Notes: generated by a model from the letters alone, not told the origin. Counted from the first letter of the stretch, positions 6,170 to 14,964 are shown. The stretch: 64,000 bases of DNA from Variovorax sp. OK212 (GCF_900112425.1 NZ_FOLP01000009.1:1-64000); one strand, 5' to 3'. Numbers and translations: made by a program.

Positions 6170-6793
6170 GGGACCAGCTAAATGGCTGGGTTGGGTGGCC
6201 GGCCTGCAACGATGGCTGGCCGGTGTGGCCGTAGAACGGCACCAAATGTTGGCGGAGCTCTGCGAGATCGAGGAATCGGTCAACGCTTCGCAGGCGGTGA
6301 TCGCGCGGGATGTGGTCTCGCTGACTCAAGCCGGCGTGTTCTTCTTCTGGACTGGACTGGACTGGACTGGACTGGCCTGCTGAGCGCCGCGTCGCAGCTT
6401 GCGGCTCCCGTGGTTGCGCAACGAATCGGGCTGCTCAACACCATGGTCTTCACGCACCTGCCGGCCAACGTTTGCCTGGTGCTGGCTGCGCTGGCGCCCA
6501 GCTTGCCGATGGCGCTGGGGCTGCTGATGGTTCGCAGTGCGCTGTCTTCGATGGACGTTCCCACCCGGACCGCTTATGTGATGGCCGTGGTGACGCCCGC
6601 AGAGCGCAGCGCTGCCGCGAGCTTCACCGCCGTTCCACGGAGCCTGGCAGCGGCCATCAGCCCGACGCTCAGCGGTGCGCTGTTCGCGGCCGGATGGATC
6701 TCTTTGCCGCTTGTCGCATGCGGGCTGCTCAAGATTTCCTACGACCTTGCGCTGTGGCGCGCGATGCGGCGGGATCGGCTCGACGCCGAGTAG
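6153..6793 (+). pseudogene. MFS transporter remnant, frameshifted at an ACTGG repeat
   Basis: From about 6378 to the stop at 6793 the frame encodes the C-terminal third of a major facilitator transporter: LLSAASQLAAPVVAQRIGLL, then MVRSALSSMDVPTRTAYVM and SFTAVPRSLAAAISPTLSGA, about 140 residues with four to five membrane helices. The segment just upstream, SLTQAGVFFFWTG, belongs to the same protein but lies in a different frame. The ACTGG repeat at 6347-6375 separates them. Removing the four extra units restores SLTQAGVFFFWTGLLSAASQ in one frame. Further upstream (6153-6320) the sequence does not look like a transporter, so the N-terminal half is lost or replaced. It is not expected to be functional. 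Confidence 0.65.
6347..6375 (+). repeat. pentanucleotide (ACTGG) tandem repeat
   Basis: CTGG followed by five ACTGG units. One unit is enough to encode the expected Trp-Thr-Gly-Leu stretch, so four appear extra. Because the unit is 5 nt, each gain or loss shifts the frame. Confidence 0.9.
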
Positions 6794-7099
6794 CGGGCCA
6801 CCCGCTTGGGTGACCGATGTCGAAAACGGCTGGAGCGGAGCGCAGCCCCGGTGATGTCGGTTGCCTGTGCTGTGGCGTCGGCAAGAGGGGCCGGCCTTCC
6901 ATTGCCGCAGGACCATGGCGGCGCGGACATCGCCAGCCTCGCGCCTTATTGCTCTGTTCGGCGCCGAGCGCAAGCAGGCAATCCCTGCTCGCGCCCGCAC
7001 ATCCAGGTGAGCTTGTTGCGCGTACTCAGACAGCGCCGGCCATCGCGCCGTGTGAGTCGCTCGTGCCCATTTCAACATTTCTATTTCGAGGTGACGCCG
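6794..7099 (+). other. 306-nt gap between the MFS remnant and the DUF4331 gene
   Basis: No convincing gene on either strand. The last 20 nt supply a GAGGTG ribosome site for the gene starting at 7100. I see no clear promoter, operator or RNA structure. The frame open across this region from 6806 is only a 5' extension of the DUF4331 gene and lacks protein character. Confidence 0.5.
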
Positions 7100-8611
7100 A
7101 TGAGATTGCTCCAAACGCCTGTCCAAGCCTGTGTTCTCGCCCTGTGCGCGGTCGCCGCAACAGGGGCCTTCGCCTCGAGCCACCGCGAGGCGCCCTCGAT
7201 CGCGGGAATGCCCAAACTGGACGCCACCGACTTCTACATGTTCCGCAGCTACGAGACCAACCGCCAGGACTTCGTGACGCTGATCGCCAACTACCAGCCC
7301 GACCAGGGGCCCTACGGCGGCCCCAACTACTACACGATGGACCCGAACGGGCTGTACGAGATTCACATCGACAACACCGGCGGCGCCACCGAAAACCTGA
7401 CCTTCCAGTTTCGCTTCACCAACACGCTGCGCGACATCCAGCTGCCGATCGCGGGCAAGCAGGTCTCCATTCCGCTGGTGCAGGCCGGCGCCATCACCGC
7501 GCCCAACCAGGCCACAAGCAACCTGCGCGAAACCTTCACGCTGACCGTGGTGCGCGGTGACCGGCGCAAGGGGCAGGCCGCCCCCGTCACCAACGCCGCA
7601 GGCGGCGGCGCGGTATTCGACCGGCCGACCGACAACATCGGCGAGAAGACCTTCGGCGGGCCCAACGGTTATGCCGCCTACGCGGCGCAGCAGGTCTACA
7701 ACGTCAACATTCCGGGCTGCGCCACGGCGGGCCGCGTGTTCGCGGGCCAGCGCCAGGACCCGTTTGCCGTGGCGCTCGGCCAGGTGTTCGACCTGATCAA
7801 CCTCAACCCGCTCGGCTCGACCAGCGCCTACGGTACCGGCACGCTCGCCACGCGCAACGTCAGCACGCTGGCGCTCGAGGTGCCCATTGCCTGCCTGACC
7901 GCGGGCGGCACCGGCCCGATCATCGGCGGCTGGACCACGGCCAGCGCACGCCAGGGCCGCCTGATCGCCAGCCCGCCGAAGAGCGGCCACGGCACCACGA
8001 CGATCAACGGCGGCGCCTGGGCACAGGTCTCGCGCCTGGGCATGCCGCTGGTCAACGAAGTGGTCATCGGCTTGAAGGACAAGGACAAGTTCAACAGCTC
8101 CAAGCCGATGGACGACGGCCAGTTCGCCACCTACGTGACCAATCCGACGCTGCCAGCGCTGATCGCAACGCTGTACCCCAGCGCCCCCGCGCCCACCAAT
8201 TTCCCGCGTACCGACCTGGTCGCAGCCTTCCTGACGGGCATCGACGGCGTGAACAAGCCCACCAACGTCAAGGCCTCTGAAATGCTGCGCCTGAACACCA
8301 GCATCGCGCCGACGCCCTTGGCGATGCAGAGCAACCTTGGCGTGGCCGGCAGCGACAACGCGGGCTTCCCGAACGGCCGCCGTCCGGGCGACGACGTGGT
8401 GGACATCGAGTTGCGCGTGGCCATGGGCGCGCTGTGCGTGCTGACGGGCGCCAACGACACGCTGAAGGTCGGCTGCAAGCCCAGCGACGCACCGGCGGGC
8501 GGCGCGGCCATCACCGACGGCGCGTTGCAGAGCCCGTCGGAGTTTCCGGCCGCCTTCCCGTACCTGAACACGCCGCTGCCGGGCGCCGTCAACGCCGCTG
8601 CGGCACCGTGA
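7100..8611 (+). CDS. DUF4331 family exported protein
   Basis: A 503-residue periplasmic or surface protein with a Sec signal peptide (MRLLQTPVQACVLALCAVAA, cleavage near AFA-SSH). The mature start SSHREAPSIAGMPKLDATDF and the following YMFRSYE motif are hallmarks of DUF4331. Biochemical function is unknown. Conserved blocks include TLIANYQPDQGPYGG, NGLYEIHIDN, WAQVSRLGMPLVNEVVIGL and the C-terminal RRPGDDVVDIELRVAMG. The start at 7100 has GAGGTG 7 nt upstream. It is first in a run with a Gly-rich lipoprotein, a TPR protein and a HupE/UreJ-like membrane protein. The gaps shrink to overlap along the run, so these are probably one operon working in the envelope. Confidence 0.85.
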   Translation: MRLLQTPVQACVLALCAVAATGAFASSHREAPSIAGMPKLDATDFYMFRSYETNRQDFVTLIANYQPDQGPYGGPNYYTMDPNGLYEIHIDNTGGATENLTFQFRFTNTLRDIQLPIAGKQVSIPLVQAGAITAPNQATSNLRETFTLTVVRGDRRKGQAAPVTNAAGGGAVFDRPTDNIGEKTFGGPNGYAAYAAQQVYNVNIPGCATAGRVFAGQRQDPFAVALGQVFDLINLNPLGSTSAYGTGTLATRNVSTLALEVPIACLTAGGTGPIIGGWTTASARQGRLIASPPKSGHGTTTINGGAWAQVSRLGMPLVNEVVIGLKDKDKFNSSKPMDDGQFATYVTNPTLPALIATLYPSAPAPTNFPRTDLVAAFLTGIDGVNKPTNVKASEMLRLNTSIAPTPLAMQSNLGVAGSDNAGFPNGRRPGDDVVDIELRVAMGALCVLTGANDTLKVGCKPSDAPAGGAAITDGALQSPSEFPAAFPYLNTPLPGAVNAAAAP

Positions 8612-8625
8612 GCAAGGAGTACCGC

Positions 8626-8904
8626 ATGAAGCGCAACATTCAACGCATCGGCGGCGCGCTCCTGTTGGCAGCGGCCCTCACGGGCTGTGGCGGCGGAGGG
8701 GGTGGCGGGGGCGGGGGTGGGTTCTACCCGTTCCCCGTTGGCGGCAACAACCCGCCGCCCGACCAGCTCGACGCGTACGACCAGTTCGTGGCCTATGTGC
8801 AGGCCCTGGTTGCGAGCGTGCTCGACACGGAAGAGCCGGCCAACGTGGCGGCCTTCGACCCGCCGCCGACGTCGGAAACCAAAGACCCGGTCGCTACGCA
8901 GTAA
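8626..8904 (+). CDS. small poly-Gly lipoprotein
   Basis: A 92-residue lipoprotein. The signal peptide MKRNIQRIGGALLLAAALTG ends at a Cys, followed by an eleven-Gly run, then FYPFPVGGNNPPPDQLDAYD and an acidic tail (DTEEPANVAAFDPPPTSET). The Gly run is a flexible linker after the lipid anchor. It starts 14 nt after the DUF4331 stop with AGCAAGGAGT as ribosome site, so it is co-translated. The short tail contains a helix (DQFVAYVQALVASVLD) that could dock a partner. Specific function unknown. Confidence 0.75.
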   Translation: MKRNIQRIGGALLLAAALTGCGGGGGGGGGGGFYPFPVGGNNPPPDQLDAYDQFVAYVQALVASVLDTEEPANVAAFDPPPTSETKDPVATQ

Positions 8905-8908
8905 CCCC

Positions 8909-10099
8909 ATGCGCCGGACCGCATTCGCAACCCTCTGGGTGGCCGGCGCGGCGCTCGCGCTGGCCGCCGTTGCGGCGCATGCGGTGCCGCGCGTGCCCAC
9001 CAGCGATGACGAGGTGGTGGAGGCACTGCCCGTCGTCTCCGGCTGGTCCGGCGAGCAGCGCAAGCTGCGCCGCGAACTCGCGCGGCGGCCGAACGACGAG
9101 GCCACGGCCATCGCTGCGGCCACCGCCTACCTCGAACTGGCGCGCGAGCAAGGCGACGCGCGCTATGCCGGCTATGCCATGGGCGCGCTGCAGGCCTGGG
9201 AGGCCACGCCCCTGGTGCAGACGCCGCCGGGCGTGCTGGTCATGCGCGCCACGGTTGCGCAGTTTCTCCACGACTTCGACGGCGCGGAGGCCACGCTGAA
9301 AGCAGCACTGGCCCGGCGCCCCAGCGACGCGCAGGCGTGGATCACGCTGGCCACCATTCTTCGCGTGCGCGGGCGCTACAACGAGTCCGACGCCGCCTGC
9401 CGCTCGCTCGGTCGCGTGGGGCCCACCTTCTACGGCGTGGCCTGCCTGGCGGAAAACGCCGGCTTGCGCGGCCACCATGCCGAAGCCAGGGATGCGCTGC
9501 GGGCGCTTCTGTCCGACCCGGCCTTGCGCGACACCCATCAGGCCGCGACGCGCCAGTGGCTGCTGACCAGCGTGGCTGAGGTCGAAGAATTGGCGGGGCG
9601 CCCCGCCGAAGCCGATGCGGCGTACCGGCAAGCGATGGCCGCGCAGCCCTCGGGCTATCTGCTGCTGGCTTACAGCGACTACCTGCAGCGCGCCGGCCGG
9701 CACGCCGAGATCGCAAGGCTGCTGGCCAACGAAGCCAGAAGCGACGCGGTGCTGCTGAGGCTGGCCATCGCTGGTGCTGCGAGCAGTACCGCCCGCAGCA
9801 AAGGCGCCCAGGCAGAGGCCGACGAGCTGCGCCAGCGCTTCGAAGCCGCCGCGCTGCGCCCCGGCACCACCGCACTGCATGCGCGCGAAGAGGCCATGTT
9901 CGCGCTCGACGTGCAGAACGACCCGAAGCGCGCGCTCGAACTCGCGCGCATGAACGTCCAGCTGCAGCGCGAGCCTATCGACCTGCTGGTGTTCGCGCGC
10001 GCCGCCACGGCTGCCAACGACACCGCCGCACGCGGCGAGGTGAAAGCGCTGATGCAACAGATCGGACTGAAGGATGCGCGTGTCGACGCAACGCCTTGA
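8909..10099 (+). CDS. TPR-repeat exported protein
   Basis: A 396-residue protein with a signal peptide (MRRTAFATLWVAGAALALAA, cleavage near AHA-VP). Repeated 34-residue helical pairs follow, for example LHDFDGAEATLKAALARRPS then DAQAWITLATILRVRGRYNE, typical of tetratricopeptide repeats from about residue 60 to 370. TPR proteins act as protein-binding scaffolds. Here the location would be periplasmic or membrane-anchored. It starts 4 nt after the lipoprotein stop and its 3' end overlaps the HupE-like gene by 26 nt, which indicates translational coupling. The partner is probably another product of this operon. Confidence 0.8.
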   Translation: MRRTAFATLWVAGAALALAAVAAHAVPRVPTSDDEVVEALPVVSGWSGEQRKLRRELARRPNDEATAIAAATAYLELAREQGDARYAGYAMGALQAWEATPLVQTPPGVLVMRATVAQFLHDFDGAEATLKAALARRPSDAQAWITLATILRVRGRYNESDAACRSLGRVGPTFYGVACLAENAGLRGHHAEARDALRALLSDPALRDTHQAATRQWLLTSVAEVEELAGRPAEADAAYRQAMAAQPSGYLLLAYSDYLQRAGRHAEIARLLANEARSDAVLLRLAIAGAASSTARSKGAQAEADELRQRFEAAALRPGTTALHAREEAMFALDVQNDPKRALELARMNVQLQREPIDLLVFARAATAANDTAARGEVKALMQQIGLKDARVDATP

Positions 10100-11249
10100 G
10101 CGCATGGTGCTGGCCATGCTGGTGCTGGCAGCGCTGCTCCTCGGCGCGGCTCCGGCGCAGGCCCACAAGGCCAGCGACGCCTACCTGCAGCTGCATCGCA
10201 GCGGCGACACCCTGGACCTGCGATGGGACATCGCGCTGCGCGACCTCGACGCCGTGCTCGACCTCGACAGCAACGCCGACCGCAAGCTAAGCTGGGGCGA
10301 GGTGCGCACGCGCCTGTCCGACATTCGCGCCTATGCGCTGGCGAGCCTGCGGCTGCAGCAGGGCCAATGCACGCTGGCCGAGGCCGAGCCACCCGCCATC
10401 GAGGACCGCATCGACGGCGCCTACCTCGTGCTGCGGCTGCAGGGGCAATGCGGCGCGGGTGCCGCGCTGGACATCGACTACCGGCTGTTCCGCGAGGTCG
10501 ACCCTACGCACCGCGGCCTGCTGCGCATGGAGGTGGACGGCGGCGCGCAGCCCACGGTGCGCTCGCTGGATCCTTCGGGCGGCCCGGTCGCCTTGGCGTG
10601 GCCCGGGGTCACCGGTGCCACGAACCCGGCCGCTGCGTCGGATGCCAGCTTCTTTCGCGACGGCATTCACCACATCCTGATCGGCTACGACCACATCCTG
10701 TTCCTGGTCTGCCTGCTGCTGCCCGCCGTGCTGCGCCGCAGGCCCGAAGGCTGGGAGCCCGTCATCACCTGGCGCGAGGCCGTGTGGCCGATGCTGGGCA
10801 TCGTCACCATGTTCACCATCGCGCACTCGATCACCCTGGCGCTGGCCGGCCTGAAGGTGGTGAGCATTTCACCGCGCATCATCGAGCCGGGCATCGCCAT
10901 CACCATCATGCTGGCGGCCATCGACAACATCTACCCGGTGCTGCGCGGGCGGCGCAAGCTCTTCAGTTTCCTGTTCGGACTGATCCACGGCTTCGGCTTC
11001 GCGGGCGCGCTGGCCGAGCTGGACCTGCCGCTGCGCGACTTCGTCGTGGCGCTGCTGCAGTTCAACCTGGGCGTGGAGGCGGGCCAGCTCATGGTGGTGG
11101 CCGTGGTGCTGGTCGCGCTGCTGGCCCTGCGCCACTGGCGGCGCTATCCGCGGCTGGTGCTGCGCGGTGGCTCGGCGCTGGCAGTGCTGGTGGCGGCCAT
11201 CTGGCTCGGCGAGCGGGTCTTCGACGTGAAGGTGCTCCCGTTCTCCTGA
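10074..11249 (+). CDS. HupE/UreJ-like membrane protein with periplasmic N-domain
   Basis: A 391-residue protein. The signal peptide ends at APAQA-HKASDAYLQLHR, and a periplasmic beta-rich domain of about 170 residues follows. From DGIHHILIGYDHILFLVCLL (near residue 200) onward there are six membrane helices, with His/Asp motifs HSITLALAGL, MLAAIDN and FGLIHGFGFAGAL. These are features of HupE/UreJ family 2; the single-domain relatives transport nickel or cobalt. The His-rich helices support a metal role, but the substrate of this two-domain subfamily is not established. It is the last gene of the DUF4331 operon. An internal Met at residue 11 is an alternative start that still leaves a signal peptide. 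Confidence 0.8.
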   Translation: MRVSTQRLERMVLAMLVLAALLLGAAPAQAHKASDAYLQLHRSGDTLDLRWDIALRDLDAVLDLDSNADRKLSWGEVRTRLSDIRAYALASLRLQQGQCTLAEAEPPAIEDRIDGAYLVLRLQGQCGAGAALDIDYRLFREVDPTHRGLLRMEVDGGAQPTVRSLDPSGGPVALAWPGVTGATNPAAASDASFFRDGIHHILIGYDHILFLVCLLLPAVLRRRPEGWEPVITWREAVWPMLGIVTMFTIAHSITLALAGLKVVSISPRIIEPGIAITIMLAAIDNIYPVLRGRRKLFSFLFGLIHGFGFAGALAELDLPLRDFVVALLQFNLGVEAGQLMVVAVVLVALLALRHWRRYPRLVLRGGSALAVLVAAIWLGERVFDVKVLPFS

Positions 11250-11259
11250 GGCTTGCTTC

Positions 11260-11286
11260 TTGGCGCTCTTGGCGCTCTTGGCGCTC
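11260..11286 (+). repeat. 9-bp tandem repeat (TTGGCGCTC x3)
   Basis: Three perfect copies lie 10 nt after the HupE-like stop codon. This is one of several 9-bp tandem repeats at gene ends in this window. Confidence 0.85.
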
Positions 11287-11372
11287 TTGGCCCTTCGATC
11301 CTTGACTGACTTACGGTGCCCTCGAGCTGGTGCAGCCGCCGCTCGCGCCCCAGCCTGCATGGCAGGCGCGAC

Positions 11373-11768
11373 TCAGTTGATGATCTCTCCCATGCCAACG
11401 CGTACACGCTCCCTGAGCTGCCGGATGTAATCGGGATCGAAGGGTTCCCAGGTGTCCAGCTCACCGACGATTCGCAGCGGTTCCCGGCTTCGGTACGAGC
11501 GCGTAGGGTTGCCCGGAAACTTCTTGTCGGTGACGTTGGGATCGTCCTCACAGGCGCCCGTGGGTTCGACGATGTAGACGCGGCCACGGCCGTCGCCCCT
11601 CGCCATTTCCGCAGCCAGCCCGGCGCCCTTGGGCAAGGCGGTGAAGTAGACGTGGTTCATGACGACGCGGCCGTCGTAGTTCGACCGGAAGCCGGCCGTG
11701 AGCAGATCACCCACCTGAAGGTCTGCCCGCGTGCCGTGGAAGTAGGGGCCTGCGTCCAAGATAGCCAT
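11373..11768 (-). CDS. arr: rifampin ADP-ribosyltransferase
   Basis: A 131-residue cytoplasmic enzyme that inactivates rifamycins by ADP-ribosylating the 23-hydroxyl with NAD. The N-terminal FHGTRADLQVGDLLTAGFRS motif holds the His-Gly-Thr NAD-binding element. HVYFTALPKGAGLAAEMARG, RVYIVEPTGACEDDPN and KFPGNPTRSYRSREPLRIVG match the Arr fold closely. Length is slightly under the usual 135-150. A GGAG site sits about 10 nt before the ATG. It is a single gene with no integron or IS features nearby, so it looks chromosomal and intrinsic. A native NAD-linked role in stress is also possible. Confidence 0.88.
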   Translation of the reverse strand: MAILDAGPYFHGTRADLQVGDLLTAGFRSNYDGRVVMNHVYFTALPKGAGLAAEMARGDGRGRVYIVEPTGACEDDPNVTDKKFPGNPTRSYRSREPLRIVGELDTWEPFDPDYIRQLRERVRVGMGEIIN

Positions 11769-11953
11769 CGCGGGTCGCTCCAGTGCGGAAAGGAAAAGCC
11801 GCGGAGTCTACGCGTGTCGATTTTCACGCCAGCCGGCTCGCGTGAGGTCCGATGCCGGTCGGGGTCTGCCGCACCGGCGACAGGCCCCTGTTGGCCGCGT
11901 CGGCCTGCCGCAACCGTGATGGCGGCAGCGGACGGTCGCTTGCAGATCGGCGC

Positions 11954-12862
11954 CTATTCGCAATCTCGCGCAGGCACGTCCTGCAAGGCCTCGACCAGAA
12001 AGTCGACCATCACTCGCACCTTGGCGCTGAGGTGGCGGCGGCTGGCGTAGATCGCCAGGATGTCGATGGGCGGCATGCAATAGCCCGGCATGACCTCGAC
12101 CAATCGACCGGCGCGCACATCCTCGCCGATCACGAAGCTCGGCTGCCAGATCACGCCAGCGCCGGCGATTGCCGCCGCGCGAGCGGTGTTGCCGTTGTTG
12201 GCCCGTATCGCCCAGCGAACGCGTACGGATTCGAGCGTCCCGCCAGGGCCGGCGAACTGCCACTCGTCGGATGTCGCACCGTAGGTGTAGCCCAGGCACA
12301 GGTGCCGCGAAAGGTCTGCCGGAACCTCGGGCATGCCATGGGTCGCAAGGTATCCGGGCGAGGCGCAGACCAGGTTGTCCGAGGAGCCCAGGCGGCGCGC
12401 AATGTGGTTGCCCGACGTGGTCCGCGAGATGCGGATGGCCAGGTCGTAGCCCTCCTCGACGATGTCGACCACGCGGTCGATGAGCGCGATGTCGAGCTCG
12501 ACATCGGGGTACTTCGCCATGAACCTCGGCCACAGGGGCGCCAGCACGAGGCTGCCGAAACTCAGCGGCGCGTTGATGCGCAGGCGCCCGCGCGGCTGCA
12601 GTGACGCGGTGGTCGCCAGCGCTTCGGTCTCCGCCACCTCTTCAAGAATCGACTTCGCCCGGTCGAACAGCGCTTCGCCGCCTTCGGTGAGCGACAAGCG
12701 GCGCGACGTGCGGTTGATCAACCGCGTGCGCAAGTGCGCTTCCAGCTCGTTGACGTAGCGCGTCACGTTGGCCGGGGAGGTGTCCAGCGCGTCGGCGGCC
12801 TTGGTGAAACTGCCACGCGCAACCACGGTGACGAACACCTCGTAAGCACGCAATCGGTCCAT
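11954..12862 (-). CDS. LysR-family regulator
   Basis: A 302-residue DNA-binding regulator. The winged helix-turn-helix is residues 1-60 (MDRLRAYEVFVTVVARGSFT, then AADALDTSPANVTRYVNELE). The rest is the periplasmic-binding-like effector domain. I chose the ATG at 12862, which follows TTGGAG, over a TTG at 12877. It is divergent from the hydrolase-SDR pair with about 120 nt between. That gap holds a perfect ATTCAG-N5-CTGAAT palindrome at 12880-12896, likely its own binding site. The arrangement suggests control of the hydrolase-SDR genes and autoregulation. Confidence 0.88.
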   Translation of the reverse strand: MDRLRAYEVFVTVVARGSFTKAADALDTSPANVTRYVNELEAHLRTRLINRTSRRLSLTEGGEALFDRAKSILEEVAETEALATTASLQPRGRLRINAPLSFGSLVLAPLWPRFMAKYPDVELDIALIDRVVDIVEEGYDLAIRISRTTSGNHIARRLGSSDNLVCASPGYLATHGMPEVPADLSRHLCLGYTYGATSDEWQFAGPGGTLESVRVRWAIRANNGNTARAAAIAGAGVIWQPSFVIGEDVRAGRLVEVMPGYCMPPIDILAIYASRRHLSAKVRVMVDFLVEALQDVPARDCE

Positions 12863-12879
12863 GGGGGTCGGCTCCAATC

Positions 12880-12896
12880 ATTCAGAAAAGCTGAAT
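12880..12896. promoter_or_regulatory. candidate LysR-type operator
   Basis: ATTCAGAAAAGCTGAAT is a perfect inverted repeat that includes a T-N11-A core. It lies just upstream of the LysR start and within the divergent promoter region. A related half (AGCTGAATCATAAATTCAC) lies at 12932-12950. Confidence 0.6.
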
Positions 12897-12982
12897 GAGT
12901 AAACCACTTTTGGGGCCTTTCTGGAAGTGAAGCTGAATCATAAATTCACGTCACCCCAGCAACCGACACCAAGGACCTCGAC

Positions 12983-13936
12983 ATGACCGACACCCATCCC
13001 ACCCCCGCCCCCACCCGCCGTGCACTGATCGCCGGCGCAGCCGCCTTTGGCGCCGCACTGACCCTGGCCCCGACGGCGAACGCGGCACCCCTCGTCGACG
13101 CGGTGCCCGGCTTCCGCGCCGGCAGCGCGGAGGTGAACGGCACCCGCATCAACTACCGCATCGGCGGCACCGGACCGGTCGTCGTGCTGCTGCACGGCTA
13201 CGCCGAGACCGGGCACATGTGGAACCCGCTGATGCCGCTGCTGGCGAAAACGCACACCGTGGTCGTGCCCGATCTTCGCGGCGCCGGCAATTCGTCGAAG
13301 CCCGAGACGGGCTACGGCAAGAAGAACATGGCCGTCGACATCCACGAACTGGTCCGCTCGCTCGGCTTTCGCAGCGTGAGCATTGTGGGGCATGACATCG
13401 GCCTGATGGTGGCCTACGCGTATGCCGCCCAGTTTCCTTCGGAGACCGACAAGGTGGTGCTCATGGACGCGTTCCTGCCCGGCATCGGCGAATGGCAGAA
13501 CGTGTGGCTTCTGCGCGACCTCTGGCATTTCCATTTCCACGGCGCAACGCCGCTGGCGCTGGTGAGCGGGCGCGAGCGCATCTATTTCGAGCATTTCTGG
13601 AATGACTTTGCGGCCGACCCCAAGCATTCGGTGCCCGAAGCCGATCGCCGCTTCTACGCCAAGGCCTACGCACAGCCCGGCGGCATGCGTGCCGGGTTCG
13701 AATACTTCAAGGCCTTCGAGAAGGACGCGGCCGAGTTCGCCGAACTGGGCAAGACGCCGCTGCCGATGCCGATGCTGGTCCTCTCCGGCGAAAAGGCCGG
13801 CGGGACATTCCTGATCGAGCAGGGCAGGATGGTTGCGACCAACGTGCAGGGCGTGATCGTCAAGGGTTCCGGGCACTGGCTGATGGAAGAGGCGCCAGAC
13901 CAGGTCATCCCGGCGCTGATCAACTTCCTGGGCTGA
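12983..13936 (+). CDS. alpha/beta hydrolase, exported, epoxide-hydrolase-like
   Basis: A 317-residue enzyme. The N-terminus TRRALIAGAAAFGAALTLAP is a twin-arginine-type signal ending near ANA-AP, so it is probably periplasmic. The fold shows VVVLLHGYAETGHMW (oxyanion loop), the nucleophile elbow VGHDIGLMVAYAYA with Asp near residue 138, and the catalytic His in GSGHWLMEEAP. An Asp nucleophile places it with epoxide hydrolases or haloalkane dehalogenases rather than Ser esterases. The substrate is unknown. It is followed about 115 nt later by an SDR gene and is divergent from a LysR regulator, so a LysR-controlled detoxification or degradation step is likely. Confidence 0.82.
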   Translation: MTDTHPTPAPTRRALIAGAAAFGAALTLAPTANAAPLVDAVPGFRAGSAEVNGTRINYRIGGTGPVVVLLHGYAETGHMWNPLMPLLAKTHTVVVPDLRGAGNSSKPETGYGKKNMAVDIHELVRSLGFRSVSIVGHDIGLMVAYAYAAQFPSETDKVVLMDAFLPGIGEWQNVWLLRDLWHFHFHGATPLALVSGRERIYFEHFWNDFAADPKHSVPEADRRFYAKAYAQPGGMRAGFEYFKAFEKDAAEFAELGKTPLPMPMLVLSGEKAGGTFLIEQGRMVATNVQGVIVKGSGHWLMEEAPDQVIPALINFLG

Positions 13937-14050
13937 GCGGGAACAGCATCGGCATCGAACGACGGGCGCCCGCCATGCGCCAGTCACCCCGGCTTCACGA
14001 ACAGCAGACATCAACGGACACCAACGTCCAACCCTCCAAGGAGACTCAAC

Positions 14051-14842
14051 ATGGACCTTCAACTCAACGGCAAGCTCGCACTGGTGAGCGGCAGCACAGC
14101 CGGCATCGGCTACGCCATCGCGCACACACTGGCACAAGAGGGCGCAAGCGTCATCGTCAACGGCAGGTCGCAGACTGCGGTCGACGAGGCGGTGGACCGC
14201 ATCCGATCGGAGACGCATGGCACGGTGGTCGGCTATGCGGGCGACCTGAGCCGGGCCGACGCCGCCGAGGAGGCCGTGCGTCGTCATGCCGGCATCGGCA
14301 TCCTCGTCAACAGCCTGGGCATCTTCGAGGCCAAGGCTTTCGAAGACATTCCCGATGAAGACTGGCAGCGCTTCTTCGACGTGAATGTGCTGAGCGGCGT
14401 GCGCCTTGCACGGCTCGTACTGCCTGAAATGAGGCGAGCGAACTGGGGGCGGATCATCTTCATTTCGAGCGAGAGCGCGGTTCAGATACCGACCGAGATG
14501 ATCCACTACGGTGTCACGAAGACCGCGCAGCTCGCGGTTTCGCGCGGGCTTGCGGAATCGGTCGCCGGTACGAACATCACCGTGAACAGCGTGCTTCCAG
14601 GGCCGACGAAATCGCGTGGGGTGGGCGACTTCGTCGAAGGCCTCGCGCGTTCGAGCGACAAGAGCTTCGAGCAGGTCGAGGCAGAGTTCTTCGAACACAT
14701 TCGCCCGACATCGCTCATCAAGCGCTTTGCTTCGCCGCAGGAGGTGGCGTCTCTCGTGGCCTATGTGGCAAGTCCGCTCGCGTCGGCGACCACGGGCGCA
14801 GCCCTTCGCGTCGACGGCGGCGTCGTCAAGAGCGCCTTCTGA
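14051..14842 (+). CDS. short-chain dehydrogenase/reductase
   Basis: A 263-residue NAD(P)-dependent oxidoreductase. Motifs: GSTAGIGYAIA cofactor loop near residue 14, ILVNSLGIF (NNAG equivalent with NS in place of NA), catalytic Ser in FISSESAVQ, and YGVTKTAQ (YxxxK). The C-terminal SALRVDGGVV-type end (GAALRVDGGVVKSAF) is typical of classical FabG-like SDRs. An AAGGAG site lies 10 nt before the ATG. It follows the hydrolase gene and probably shares its promoter. The substrate cannot be read from sequence. Confidence 0.87.
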   Translation: MDLQLNGKLALVSGSTAGIGYAIAHTLAQEGASVIVNGRSQTAVDEAVDRIRSETHGTVVGYAGDLSRADAAEEAVRRHAGIGILVNSLGIFEAKAFEDIPDEDWQRFFDVNVLSGVRLARLVLPEMRRANWGRIIFISSESAVQIPTEMIHYGVTKTAQLAVSRGLAESVAGTNITVNSVLPGPTKSRGVGDFVEGLARSSDKSFEQVEAEFFEHIRPTSLIKRFASPQEVASLVAYVASPLASATTGAALRVDGGVVKSAF

Positions 14843-14964
14843 CGCAGGCACGATGAGTGGTCACGGCCGATCGGCATGTAGGCCAGCGCCGCTGCAGCGG
14901 CATGCTGTCCTTGCACAAGTCGAGGGCTGTTGCCCCCGCCAGCGGCGGGGCCGGGATCCGGAAC

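Noticed and set aside
6182..6793. intact short MFS protein starting at 6182
   Set aside because: The first 60 residues are an out-of-frame shadow, and only the C-terminal third of a transporter is present.
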